26,597 nt of DNA from Deltaproteobacteria bacterium. GTDB lineage: Bacteria; Desulfobacterota; Desulfobulbia; Desulfobulbales; SURF-16. Position numbers and translations under genes: made by a program. Below are positions 8,418 through 17,117 of the stretch, one piece after another. Each line of letters starts with the position of its first letter. Positions within the stretch are counted from its first letter, which is position 1. The notes beneath the pieces were generated by a model. The model had not been told where the DNA came from. It was given only the letters and a program-made list of their open reading frames with translations, and did not search any database. The stretch is from NCBI GenBank assembly GCA_029939635.1, contig JAOZSN010000017.1, forward strand, positions 1-26,597, given 5' to 3'.

Positions 8418-9410
8418 ATGAAATATCTATTTGGCCCGGTTAATTCCCGGCGCCTTGGCCTTTCCCAGGGCATTGATCTCCTTACTACCAAGACCTGCAC
8501 CCTGGACTGTATCTACTGCGAGGTGGGGCGTACCGTTATCCATAGTTGTGAGCGCCGAGAATACACCCCTACAGCGGATATCATTGCAGAAATTAACGAG
8601 TTATTGGCCAATGAAAATGAGGCCAAGCCCATTGATGTCTGCACCATCACGGCCACAGGGGAACCCACCCTGCACAGTGGTTTGGGTAGAATCATCAGGC
8701 ATATTAAGGCTAAAATCGGTAAACCAGTAGCTATCCTCACCAACGGCACCCTGATGCATCGCCCAGATGTACAAGAAGAGCTGATGGCGGCAGATATCGT
8801 CATCCCTTCGTTGGATGCAGCACGCGCCGAGAGTTTTCGCCGTATTAACCGGCCAGCCCATTGTGTGGATCTTGACAGGATCATTAGTGGTACAGAACAA
8901 TTTTGCCAGAATTTCTCTGGCCAGGTTTGGCTTGAGGTTCTCCTCTGCAAAGAAATTAATGACAGCGCCCAGGACATCGACGCCCTGGCCCAGGCCGTGC
9001 AACGCATCAAGCCTGACCGGGTTCAACTCAATACCGTGGTTCGTCCACCCCTTGAGACTTTTGCCGAAGCGCTTTCGGAACAAGAATTACAACGCATTGC
9101 CAGCCAATTAACCGGCAATGTAGAAATTATCGCCAGTTTTGCCAAACGGGAACGCTCTCACCTCCGTACACCGGAACAGACAGAGATCCTTGAAATGCTT
9201 CAGCGCCGGCCTTGTCCCTCTGCGGATATTGCCGAGGCGCTCAACTATGACATAAACGACATTAAGCCGTTCATGGTTGACCTGCACCAACAAGGTCTGG
9301 TTATCAGCCATTCCCACCAGGGCAAAACGTATTATCAGCTGCCTATCCCTCCAGATACGGAAGGAGCAGCACAAGTTAAGGACTGCCCCTGTTCATCACC
9401 TAAAAAGTGA
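8418..9410 (+). CDS. Radical SAM protein (COG0731-like) with C-terminal winged helix
   Basis: A 330-residue radical SAM enzyme. The cluster motif is CTLDCIYC (C27, C31, C34; CX3CX2C), following GPVNSRRLGLSQGID. This N-terminal pattern is typical of the COG0731 group, which is related to archaeal wyosine synthase but mostly of unknown function in bacteria. SAM-binding features include TATGEPTLH (the GE motif) and AILTNGTL. Residues about 245-310 look like a winged helix (ILEMLQRRPCPSADIAEAL, then a wing ending in GKTYYQL), suggesting nucleic-acid binding or a substrate clamp. No good Shine-Dalgarno precedes the ATG. Its stop lies 27 nt before the RNase start, so the two are probably co-transcribed and coupled, which hints at an RNA-related role; that is inference. 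Confidence 0.85.
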   Translation: MKYLFGPVNSRRLGLSQGIDLLTTKTCTLDCIYCEVGRTVIHSCERREYTPTADIIAEINELLANENEAKPIDVCTITATGEPTLHSGLGRIIRHIKAKIGKPVAILTNGTLMHRPDVQEELMAADIVIPSLDAARAESFRRINRPAHCVDLDRIISGTEQFCQNFSGQVWLEVLLCKEINDSAQDIDALAQAVQRIKPDRVQLNTVVRPPLETFAEALSEQELQRIASQLTGNVEIIASFAKRERSHLRTPEQTEILEMLQRRPCPSADIAEALNYDINDIKPFMVDLHQQGLVISHSHQGKTYYQLPIPPDTEGAAQVKDCPCSSPKK

Positions 9411-9436
9411 ACAAGGCCAGTCATAAAAGGAATATT

Positions 9437-11605
9437 ATGTCATCAGAAGACGAAAAGAAAGTAACAAAAACAACACCCAAGCAAAAAACTAAGCCTAAAG
9501 AGGTGGACGGTAATAAAGCAGCAGCAAAACCCAAGGACACCGCCGGAAATAAGGCTACACAAAAGGACGTGGACGGCAACAAGGCAATAGAAAAGCCCAA
9601 GCCCAAAAGACGGCCTCGCAAACGGCCGCCTCGTCGCAGCCGGAGCAATAGCGCCGAGGCTACTAAAGCCAGCGAGCCAAAAGCTGCCAAGAGCAGTGCC
9701 AGCACAGCTGTGCCAGCAAAAGAAAAAACCGCCAAACAAGCAGATACGGTAGAAACGAAAAAGCCGACACGCAAGAGAGCACCCCGTCGTAAGCCCAAGG
9801 TCGAGGCAACAGAAACGAGTGCTCCTAGCGGCAATCCAACAAAGCAGCCAGAAGCAACCGCAGAGGTAACAGACGAGACCAAAGCGTCTGAAAAGAAAAA
9901 ACCGGCTCGCAAGAGAGCGCCCCGCCGTAAACCTAAGGCTGCCCCCAAAAGCGAGGCCTCAGCAGAAAGCGCTGAGCCAGCCAGCAAGGATACTGAGCAG
10001 ACAGCAAAAAAACAACCAGCCAAGAAACCTGCCGCCCAAAAGGGCAATAATCGTCGCAAAAAGCCCGCAACAAAACCTACCAAGGCTGCTGCCAGCACCA
10101 CGCCTGCCAAAGATGACAATATTGCCTTCAAACTGCTCATCAATGCCGATGAGCCAGAAGAATGCCGTATTGCCCTGCTGGAAAATGGCAAGGTAGAGTC
10201 ATTCAATACCGAAACCGTGGTCCGCGCCCAAACTAAGGGCAATATCTACAAGGGCATCATCACCGCCATTGAACCAAACCTGCAGGCAGCCTTTGTTGAT
10301 ATGGGCACAGGTAAAAATGGCTTTCTACCCTTTAGCGATATCCACCCTGAATATTATTGCAAAGAAGTTCCCAAGGGCACCCACTGGAAACGCCTGAAGA
10401 TCCAGGAGGTCATCCGCCGGGGCCAGGAGGTTCTGGTGGAGGTGGTTAAGGAACCCACCGGCAACAAGGGTGCCAATATCACCACATTCCTCTCCATGCC
10501 AGGCCGCTTTCTAGTGTTGATGCCAGGCAGTGATTCCCACGGCATTTCCCGCAAGATCAGCGATGAGGCGCGCCGCAGCAAGCTACGCGAAATCGTTATC
10601 TCAGCGAAATTGCCCGAGGAGATCGGCTATATTATCCGTACCGCCAGTACCGATGTCACCAAGACTGCGCTGATGAAGGATATCCGCTACCAGCTCAACC
10701 TGTGGAAAGAGATCAAGAACAAGGGCCAGACCGAGAAGGCACCCGCCATTGTCTACAAAGAGCAAGATGTAGTGTCGCGTTTTTTGCGTGACAATTTCAC
10801 CCCAGAGATCCAAGAAATCATGGTGGACAACCAAGAGGTCTACACCAAGGTTCAAGAATTTTTAGAGCTACTACCAGCCCGTCAACGCACGGCCAAGGTT
10901 AAGCTGCATCGTGGTTCTCGCCCCATCTTTAACCAGTACCAGGTGGAGGAGCAGATTGAGGTGATGTATCAGCCCCAGGTTCCCCTGCCCTCTGGCGGCT
11001 CTATTGTCATTAATCCCACCGAGGCCCTGGTGGCCATTGATGTCAACTCTGGCCGCACCTCCAAGGACAAGGACTTTGAGAAATCAATCACCCTGGCCAA
11101 TATGGAGGCAGCTGAAGAGCTGGCCCGCCAGTTACGCCTACGTGACCTCGGTGGCCTCATTGTCGTTGATTTTATCGACATGCGTGACAAGAGAAACATC
11201 CGCGAGGTGGAGAAGAAGATGAAGACCTCCATGAAGCGCGATAAGGCCAAGGTGGATATGAGCCGGATCTCCAAATTCGGATTGCTGCAGATTTCCCGGC
11301 AGCGCTTAGGACCGCCAATCCAGAAGGGCAACTATGTTGCTTGTGAACATTGCCAAGGCCACGGTGTCGTACGCTCTGTGGAGACCACGGCTCTGGCCAT
11401 CATGCGCCGCATCCAGACAGGTGCAGCCAAGAAGGGCAACAAAATTATCTCCTGCAATCTACCCCTTAATGTGGCGCAATACCTTCTTAATCAAAAGCGT
11501 TCAGATTTACTGGATCTTGAGAAACGCTATAGGGTAGAGATTCGCATTACCCCTAACCCGGAACTGAATCCGTCGCAAGGCGAAGTGCAGTTTCAGAAGG
11601 GCTGA
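9437..11605 (+). CDS. rng: Ribonuclease E/G family endoribonuclease with long basic N-terminal extension
   Basis: A 722-residue single-strand endoribonuclease for mRNA decay and rRNA maturation. The ATG at 9437 is chosen because AAAAGG lies 6 nt upstream; an in-frame GTG at 9407 overlapping the previous stop would add ten residues. Residues 1-228 are low complexity, rich in Lys, Ala, Pro and Arg. They contain repeats of GNKA (25-50) and three basic clusters (KPKRRPRKRPPRR at 54, KKPTRKRAPRRKPK at 108, KKPARKRAPRRKPK at 154). The catalytic core follows: S1 domain with AFVDMGTGKNGFLPFSDIHPEYY (about 285-307), metal-binding D535 (AIDVNSGR) and D578 (VVDFIDM), and a zinc-link CEHC at 636-639 in place of the usual CPxC. 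The scaffold tail is N-terminal, unlike the C-terminal tail of E. coli RNase E. Confidence 0.93.
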   Translation: MSSEDEKKVTKTTPKQKTKPKEVDGNKAAAKPKDTAGNKATQKDVDGNKAIEKPKPKRRPRKRPPRRSRSNSAEATKASEPKAAKSSASTAVPAKEKTAKQADTVETKKPTRKRAPRRKPKVEATETSAPSGNPTKQPEATAEVTDETKASEKKKPARKRAPRRKPKAAPKSEASAESAEPASKDTEQTAKKQPAKKPAAQKGNNRRKKPATKPTKAAASTTPAKDDNIAFKLLINADEPEECRIALLENGKVESFNTETVVRAQTKGNIYKGIITAIEPNLQAAFVDMGTGKNGFLPFSDIHPEYYCKEVPKGTHWKRLKIQEVIRRGQEVLVEVVKEPTGNKGANITTFLSMPGRFLVLMPGSDSHGISRKISDEARRSKLREIVISAKLPEEIGYIIRTASTDVTKTALMKDIRYQLNLWKEIKNKGQTEKAPAIVYKEQDVVSRFLRDNFTPEIQEIMVDNQEVYTKVQEFLELLPARQRTAKVKLHRGSRPIFNQYQVEEQIEVMYQPQVPLPSGGSIVINPTEALVAIDVNSGRTSKDKDFEKSITLANMEAAEELARQLRLRDLGGLIVVDFIDMRDKRNIREVEKKMKTSMKRDKAKVDMSRISKFGLLQISRQRLGPPIQKGNYVACEHCQGHGVVRSVETTALAIMRRIQTGAAKKGNKIISCNLPLNVAQYLLNQKRSDLLDLEKRYRVEIRITPNPELNPSQGEVQFQKG

Positions 11606-11614
11606 TATAAATAT

Positions 11615-11711
11615 TAGAGTTTAGAGTTTCTTCAGAGCAGATTTTTTCACAGAAAGTTGGTTGGACACAACGCTTGTATGAAAATAGGAAATGTTAAGAA
11701 ACTCTAAACTC
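11615..11711. repeat. 16-bp perfect inverted repeat between convergent genes
   Basis: GAGTTTAGAGTTTCTT (11617-11632) is exactly matched in reverse complement at 11696-11711, with a 63-nt loop. The arm contains the 7-nt unit TAGAGTT twice (11615-11628). It fills the gap between the convergent RNase and CHAT genes and could block transcription from either side, but it lacks the short loop and T-tract of an intrinsic terminator. Confidence 0.65.
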
Positions 11712-11715
11712 CACT

Positions 11716-14505
11716 TCATATACCAAGGCCATATAAATTGAATGCTGACCAATAAAATGGCACCTGATATAAATCAGAAGAGATCATATCCTTTTTAGCC
11801 TTTTGCAGGGCAATTAATGGAGGTTCATTTTCTTTGATTAGGTGGCGGTAAAAACTGTCCATCAATCGCAAAGTTCCATTATCATCCACAATCCACAGAC
11901 TAGCAATAAGTGATGAGGCACCAGAAAAAAAGAAACTGCGTATGAACCCGAGCATCTCATCACCTCTGCAAATCTTCGCCCGAGCTGTCTCACAGGCGCT
12001 TAATACAACCATATTACTTACCTTGGGGATCTCAAAAACTTCCTTTGCTGTTAATTGGCCATCATTTTTGTCGTCTGCGGCTAAATACAACTTTGAATTC
12101 AAGGCATCCCGTTCATCGAAGCGACCATGGCTTGCGACATGACTTATTGTTGCGTTGGCCGACTCATTTCGAAAACTTGTTTCTGTTGCCTTATCCTTGA
12201 TTAGGAGTTTTTTTTCTGCAAAATATGCAGCGATGCGCCGCACCTCTTTCTCAGCCCCTGGCAGGTCAGCAAGATGTGTTGATTTCGGAATACTGGGATT
12301 ACCCAAAAGCAGCAGACTCTTTTTTGAATAATCAAGTGGTTCAAGAAACCGCAGCACAGAAGAGCTGGGTAGTGAGGAGAATGCATATTTTTCTACCAAA
12401 TACTTCTTGCCTGTATGTAAAGCGTCAAAAGGCAAAAAATGAAGAAAATCATGGCTCACCAGGTAGATTGAATCAGTTTTGATATATGCCTCAAGCGGTT
12501 TAAAAAGTGTCTGGTAAAGTTTTGTTGACCCTTGTTGGAAACTCTTATTATCCACCCCTAGCCCAGACTTAACGCCCTGAACAAAACTTAAGACCTCACG
12601 CCTGGTAGATTCTCGATTTATATTGAGGCTGACAGGCATGAAAGAATTATTCGTTAGGATCCAGACATATATGTGATCATCAACGACATAATATTCCACC
12701 AGGGTTGAATCCGCTGGTAAGAGCTTTTGGATTTCCAGGTAATCAAGATTGCTAACAGTGATAAGTGTTAGTAGTTCTTTAAAGGAGCCGTTGCCCTCTC
12801 CAGTTTTATGATTAGTTGGGCTGCTGCTTTGTTTTGGGGCTTTAGCGGAAAATGATAATCCTCTTGAGGTGTTGAACATCTTCGGAGCCAGGTTTTCTTC
12901 CATATTTTTTATATAGGCGACCTGCTCGTTGGAGACCGCAACATTCCCGCGCAACTGATCCCTATATATTTGAATATTTCTTAGTTTTTCGGCATAGGCA
13001 TTTATGCTATTACCGCCAAAAGATAAATTTGCCTTACTCCCTAGCAGATCAACCAAGGCACGGGCTCGATAGTTTTCTGCGTAATAAAAGGATTCTTCAA
13101 ATTTTTTACTCCGAAAAAGATCTTCAATCAAATAACCATATACCTGATCTTTGTAGGCGGCAAAGGAGACACGCCCCTCCTCAGTGGTAATAGTAGAGCG
13201 CATATTGGCGATTATCTCTACTGCCTCCCGGTTATATTTAATACTGTTTTTCAGGTCACCAGCTAAATGGTATAGTTTGCCCGCTGCCCGAAAGAGCTGA
13301 AGCTGATCATTAATATCGAGAAGAATATTCCAGCTCTTTGAATAAGTTGATTCGCCGGTAAATTTAAGTTGTCTTTGCAGGGTTAGCACAGAACCGGCAT
13401 AATCCATTATGCCGGCAGGCGACAGGTTAATATAGAACCCTCCTCCTGACGCTGCCTGTCCCATTGTCAGGATGGTCAGGGCCAGAAAACCAACATTTTT
13501 GACAATATTGGCAGTAACAGCAGCATCTCTTGCATCCTGCATAGACTGGATACACACAAGTAAATCATTGTTAATCTTATCAATTTTTCGTTGGAAATCC
13601 CCCAAAATGGACAGTGCCATTTTAGCCTCTCCTAACTCTGTTAAACAAAGCACTTCAACAAAATCAAGGTACGCATCCTGCAGTTCATTGCTGATGCCAA
13701 CTTGCGACATCTTTGCATTGTTAAGATGCGTATATATCCTTTGTATCTGTTTTTGGGAGAGAGAAGAAAAATCGAAAACAGTCACCAGGCCGTGCAGGAT
13801 GTTAAAAGAGATGTAATAGGGGTGCTCTGTTCGTGGTAATTTATAACGCCGCTTAAAATAATCACGGGTTATTTTAGTTATTTTCTCCTCGAATTGATCA
13901 AAATAAATAGGATTCAATAGATCCCTATCAACATTTATGGCAAAGGCATAATTAGCGGTTACCTGTGACGTGACGGCAGGCAATGTTACACTAGTTGTCA
14001 GCTGGTCTGATTGATGCCTAAAAAATCGATTTATGCGTTTCCGACTGGAGATTATACGGTTGGAAATTTTCTCATGGTTAAAAGTTCGGGCGACAACATA
14101 TTTACCTGAAGCCCGATAATAGGTGATGATCTCTCCGCCAACACGATCTGCGGTGTATCCTGATCTTGATAGCTTCTCGTTAAGTAGCTCTGCATCGCTA
14201 TATAAAGTAAGGGCTTTTTGATAATTGATAAAACCGAAGGTGTAGAATTCTGCTAAATCAAGTAGCGTAAACAGCTGACCAATAAGCAACTTCTTGTCAC
14301 TAGCCTCCTGATACATTCCCAGTAAGTCTTCTTCAAGTAGATCATATTTCTTCTGGGATTGATGACTGGCCAGAAGCAGGGCCTGGTTCTTTTGAGGATT
14401 GTTTTGTCTAGAGTCACTGGATCCAAGAGGATCCATTCCAGCTTTCATGGCCGTACAGCCTGAGATTATTGTGCCAGCAACAAACAACAGGAAAGCTGAC
14501 CTCAT
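11716..14505 (-). CDS. Lipoprotein with TPR-like region and C-terminal CHAT peptidase domain
   Basis: A 929-residue predicted outer-membrane lipoprotein. The ATG at 14505 gives a clean lipoprotein signal (FVAGTIISGC, lipidated C17, no Asp at +2) and has AGG upstream. A GTG at 14529, directly after the previous stop, would add eight residues. Residues about 45-590 are mostly helical and look like degenerate TPRs, with a hydrophobic stretch near 330-355. From about 600 the sequence is a CHAT domain, a caspase/separase-like cysteine peptidase fold: VEYYVVDDHIYVW, ISHVASHGRFD (H793) and VVLSACETA (C838), then GFIRSFFFSGASSLIASLW, as in intact family members. CHAT proteins are usually cytoplasmic partners of TPRs, so the export signal is notable. 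The substrate is unknown. It is the last gene of a three-lipoprotein cluster in an A+T-rich stretch. Confidence 0.88.
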   Translation of the reverse strand: MRSAFLLFVAGTIISGCTAMKAGMDPLGSSDSRQNNPQKNQALLLASHQSQKKYDLLEEDLLGMYQEASDKKLLIGQLFTLLDLAEFYTFGFINYQKALTLYSDAELLNEKLSRSGYTADRVGGEIITYYRASGKYVVARTFNHEKISNRIISSRKRINRFFRHQSDQLTTSVTLPAVTSQVTANYAFAINVDRDLLNPIYFDQFEEKITKITRDYFKRRYKLPRTEHPYYISFNILHGLVTVFDFSSLSQKQIQRIYTHLNNAKMSQVGISNELQDAYLDFVEVLCLTELGEAKMALSILGDFQRKIDKINNDLLVCIQSMQDARDAAVTANIVKNVGFLALTILTMGQAASGGGFYINLSPAGIMDYAGSVLTLQRQLKFTGESTYSKSWNILLDINDQLQLFRAAGKLYHLAGDLKNSIKYNREAVEIIANMRSTITTEEGRVSFAAYKDQVYGYLIEDLFRSKKFEESFYYAENYRARALVDLLGSKANLSFGGNSINAYAEKLRNIQIYRDQLRGNVAVSNEQVAYIKNMEENLAPKMFNTSRGLSFSAKAPKQSSSPTNHKTGEGNGSFKELLTLITVSNLDYLEIQKLLPADSTLVEYYVVDDHIYVWILTNNSFMPVSLNINRESTRREVLSFVQGVKSGLGVDNKSFQQGSTKLYQTLFKPLEAYIKTDSIYLVSHDFLHFLPFDALHTGKKYLVEKYAFSSLPSSSVLRFLEPLDYSKKSLLLLGNPSIPKSTHLADLPGAEKEVRRIAAYFAEKKLLIKDKATETSFRNESANATISHVASHGRFDERDALNSKLYLAADDKNDGQLTAKEVFEIPKVSNMVVLSACETARAKICRGDEMLGFIRSFFFSGASSLIASLWIVDDNGTLRLMDSFYRHLIKENEPPLIALQKAKKDMISSDLYQVPFYWSAFNLYGLGI

Positions 14506-14529
14506 TATTGCGCCTGTAGCTGGTATCAC

Positions 14530-15315
14530 TCAGGGAGCCTGCTTAAAAATATCGATAAATATTTCATCCAGTGCAGCTTCGAATGAGTCCCGTGATGCCT
14601 GCATTAGATTCGTATATTCGGGAGGTTCATCCCAAGCGCCAACAGCTGGTTCTACAACGGAAACATATCGCTTGCTGACCATATCCATCGTGTTCCTTGC
14701 CACCAAAAACATAAACACGGTAGTAACACCTTTTGGTGGTGAAGTGGGAACTCCAGCATAATAATTCCGGCCTGTCCCATGCCGGACAATATCGATCATA
14801 AGCAAATAATCAACATCAAGCTCATCAAATATGGGTTTATAATCATAAACAGGCTCAAACTGGGGCGTTGCATAGACTCCGCATAATTTCTGACCTATTT
14901 GTTTTATTTCGTTCGTGCATAACTCATTGCTTGAAAGTCTAAACTTTTTCACACAATAAGGAGTGGGGTTTACTTTTACTGAAAAGCCCACATCTTCGAA
15001 TGCAGGCGTAAAAGTACGGAGGTAATTTTGTTCAATTAAGTCATTGATAATATTTTTACTCAGCGCATCCTCAAGTTCATGAGCAAATGCCCTGACAATT
15101 GCTATATCCAGCAGACCCATTTGCCCTAAACAATAGTGTTTAGCTTGGTAATCTGGTCCCGGCTCCTGGGGCCATAACATCCAAACGAGCCCTATTTTCT
15201 CTCCTTGATTAGCCGCAAATTGATCAGGTGCTGGGATATCCTGAAATTTGGCTCCACATCCTGTCAGCAGTGAAGCTGACATTATTAATAAGCACCACAA
15301 AGATAAAAATTTCAT
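14530..15315 (-). CDS. Orphan cysteine-containing lipoprotein
   Basis: A 261-residue predicted lipoprotein: MKFLSLWCLLIMSASLLTGC, lipidated C20, Gly at +2, so outer-membrane sorting is expected. The ATG at 15315 is chosen because it begins the signal peptide and has AGGGGGG 11 nt upstream; an in-frame ATG at 15405 would bury the signal. I do not recognise the family. The mature chain has four cysteines besides the lipidated one (in HYCLG, PYCVKK, NELCTN and KLCGVY), consistent with two disulfides. The pattern LDVDYLLMIDIVRHG, then a strand pair and a C-terminal helix, loosely recalls CsgG/LpoB-like lipoprotein folds; this is a weak guess. Its stop codon touches the GTG codon upstream of the CHAT gene, so the two are probably translated together. 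Confidence 0.7.
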   Translation of the reverse strand: MKFLSLWCLLIMSASLLTGCGAKFQDIPAPDQFAANQGEKIGLVWMLWPQEPGPDYQAKHYCLGQMGLLDIAIVRAFAHELEDALSKNIINDLIEQNYLRTFTPAFEDVGFSVKVNPTPYCVKKFRLSSNELCTNEIKQIGQKLCGVYATPQFEPVYDYKPIFDELDVDYLLMIDIVRHGTGRNYYAGVPTSPPKGVTTVFMFLVARNTMDMVSKRYVSVVEPAVGAWDEPPEYTNLMQASRDSFEAALDEIFIDIFKQAP

Positions 15316-15463
15316 TTTATCGCTTACCCCCCTGATATGATGAATTTTACTACGTTTATAATCAACACAAAATAGTGTCTGTAAGTAATCGAACAAGAAA
15401 AACATTTATGTTAACTTATTTGATTAATGGTGACTGCTTGTTGAACAATAGATAATAAATTGA

Positions 15464-16975
15464 TTAGAATGTGACTCCATTGGAAGTTACAAAACCTTGC
15501 ACCACCGATGAAGAAACGGGTTTGGAGCCAATCAGAGGTATCACATTACCAGGGGATGTTCGAGCCTGGCATGCCGCTAGCTCCCCATGCTCGACTGTAA
15601 GTTCTCTAAAGCAGAGACTTCTGGCCTCACATCTTTCTGCCTCTTTTTCCGAGAACTCCATAAGCTCATCGAGATGTGAGGTGTTTATTGTTACATTATT
15701 GGTTTGGATTACGCTGTTAGGACTAGGATCCACCGAAGCCTGGGCGTAAACTCCGGCTAGATTGACCACAGTTACTAGAGCCTTCAGGCCTTGCATTTTC
15801 ATTTTCCAGATGGAAAAATCATCAGCTGATTTACTATAGTAGAGGGCCGCATTCTTGAAATAATCTTGGGCCTCGGTTAATTTTCCAAGATGTTCGTCAT
15901 GCTCAGCTGCCAGCCTAAAGGCGTGAGCCGTAGCGTAGTTAATATAAGCCCGGCCAGCAGCACTCAGATCTTCATAGATAGTCTCATCTAGCCTTTTAGG
16001 GTTAACGCCATGGTGAAGCAAAACTGCAGCATGATCAAAACGGCCCTTAAATGTCGCCAGCGTCAAAGGATACCACTGCTCTGAGCCAGGAACAGAGACG
16101 TCAGGATCAGCCCCTTCTGCCAAGATTAACTTTGTTATGGCTGGATCTGCCCCATATCTGGCAGCTGTCATCAGGGCAGTCCAACCACTACTGTCTTTTA
16201 AAGTAACATCGGCATTATGAGCTAATAGGGTCTGCACCACCTGGGGATCTTCTTGTGTTTTAGCCGCAAACATTAAAGGGCTCCAACCACCACTTGAAAC
16301 CTCATTAATCTTGGCACCATGGGCCAATAAGAGCTCAACCGTGGCAAGATTATTATAACCAGCTGCCAACATCAAAGGGGTTAACTGCCACTCATTATCG
16401 GTCTTCGCCTGGGCGGAAAACCCACGCTTTATAAATTCCATGGGCAAGCCATTTCTTTGATATCGACAGGCAGTATGAAGTAATGTCCAACCATCGCTAC
16501 TCTTTTTGTCTACCACCGGCTCAGGACCATGTTCTAAAAAATAGTATGCAACTTCAGGGAATTCCTCGTTGTAGTTGACGGCATATTTTAGGGGGCCATC
16601 GCCAAAGTTATCAACTGCGGACATATCTCCTCCATGAGCTAAAATCAGTTGCACTGCTTTTAAGGAGTTGAAACCAGCAGCCAGCATCAATGGTGTTGAC
16701 TTATAATTATTATTGACATCAACTTTGGCCCCTTTTGCTAAGAGAATTTCAACAATTTTTTCATCCTGGTGCCTTACGGCAAGAAGCAAAGGGGTCCACG
16801 TCTTATCCATGACCAGGGCAGGATCATTTAGATCCTTTACTGCCGCTATCTCTTTAATTATTAACTCATTGCCCAACTCTTCATTACGCAAAGCGGTGAG
16901 TAAAGGAGCGGTACAACCGCTCATTAACAGGGAAAAAAACAGGAGGACAAAAACTGATTTAGTTTTTCTTAGCAT
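15464..16975 (-). CDS. Ankyrin-repeat lipoprotein
   Basis: A 503-residue protein whose ATG at 16975 gives a lipoprotein signal (SVFVLLFFSLLMSGC, lipidated C21, Thr at +2). An in-frame ATG at 17071 would place 32 odd residues before it; neither start has a good ribosome site. Residues about 50-340 hold eight or so ankyrin repeats with typical cores (TPLLLAVRHQDEKIVEILLAKGA, split here by family as TPLMLAAG and LLLAHGA). After them comes a helical region at about 350-410 (ATAHAFRLAAEHDEHLGKL), then a cysteine-bearing segment (C in ERCEARSLCF and AACQ) and a short Ser/Val-rich end. Ankyrin arrays bind proteins, so it may present or hold a substrate or inhibitor for the CHAT protein encoded downstream. 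That link is inference from position and shared outer-membrane sorting. Confidence 0.85.
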   Translation of the reverse strand: MLRKTKSVFVLLFFSLLMSGCTAPLLTALRNEELGNELIIKEIAAVKDLNDPALVMDKTWTPLLLAVRHQDEKIVEILLAKGAKVDVNNNYKSTPLMLAAGFNSLKAVQLILAHGGDMSAVDNFGDGPLKYAVNYNEEFPEVAYYFLEHGPEPVVDKKSSDGWTLLHTACRYQRNGLPMEFIKRGFSAQAKTDNEWQLTPLMLAAGYNNLATVELLLAHGAKINEVSSGGWSPLMFAAKTQEDPQVVQTLLAHNADVTLKDSSGWTALMTAARYGADPAITKLILAEGADPDVSVPGSEQWYPLTLATFKGRFDHAAVLLHHGVNPKRLDETIYEDLSAAGRAYINYATAHAFRLAAEHDEHLGKLTEAQDYFKNAALYYSKSADDFSIWKMKMQGLKALVTVVNLAGVYAQASVDPSPNSVIQTNNVTINTSHLDELMEFSEKEAERCEARSLCFRELTVEHGELAACQARTSPGNVIPLIGSKPVSSSVVQGFVTSNGVTF

Positions 16976-17089
16976 ATTGATAACAAAAGGAAGTAATTGG
17001 ACAAAAAGAAGTCGACAGTCGATTTCAAAAGGATACCCAAGCTGATTATTTGGCAGGTAAATCTTGCGCATTAATATGATTCCAACATG

Positions 17090-17117
17090 ATATTAAGCCC
17101 TCCAATTTCCATAACAA
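17090..17117 (-). promoter_or_regulatory. Candidate promoter of the three-lipoprotein cluster
   Basis: On the minus strand, TTGTTA (17112-17117), a 16-nt spacer and TAATAT (17090-17095) form a reasonable sigma-70 promoter. The start would be near 17083. That leaves about 108 nt of leader to the ATG at 16975 but only about 12 nt to the ATG at 17071, a mild argument for the downstream start. Confidence 0.38.

Noticed and set aside
9421..10242. Long minus-strand reading frame of 273 codons opposite the RNase tail
   Set aside because: It is the antisense of a low-complexity Lys/Ala/Pro-rich tail and gives a Leu/Ala/Ser-rich artefact. The plus strand has the ribosome site and the conserved domain.
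11617..11711. Intrinsic terminator between the convergent genes
   Set aside because: The stem is A+T-rich with a 63-nt loop and no T-tract, so it was listed as an inverted repeat only.
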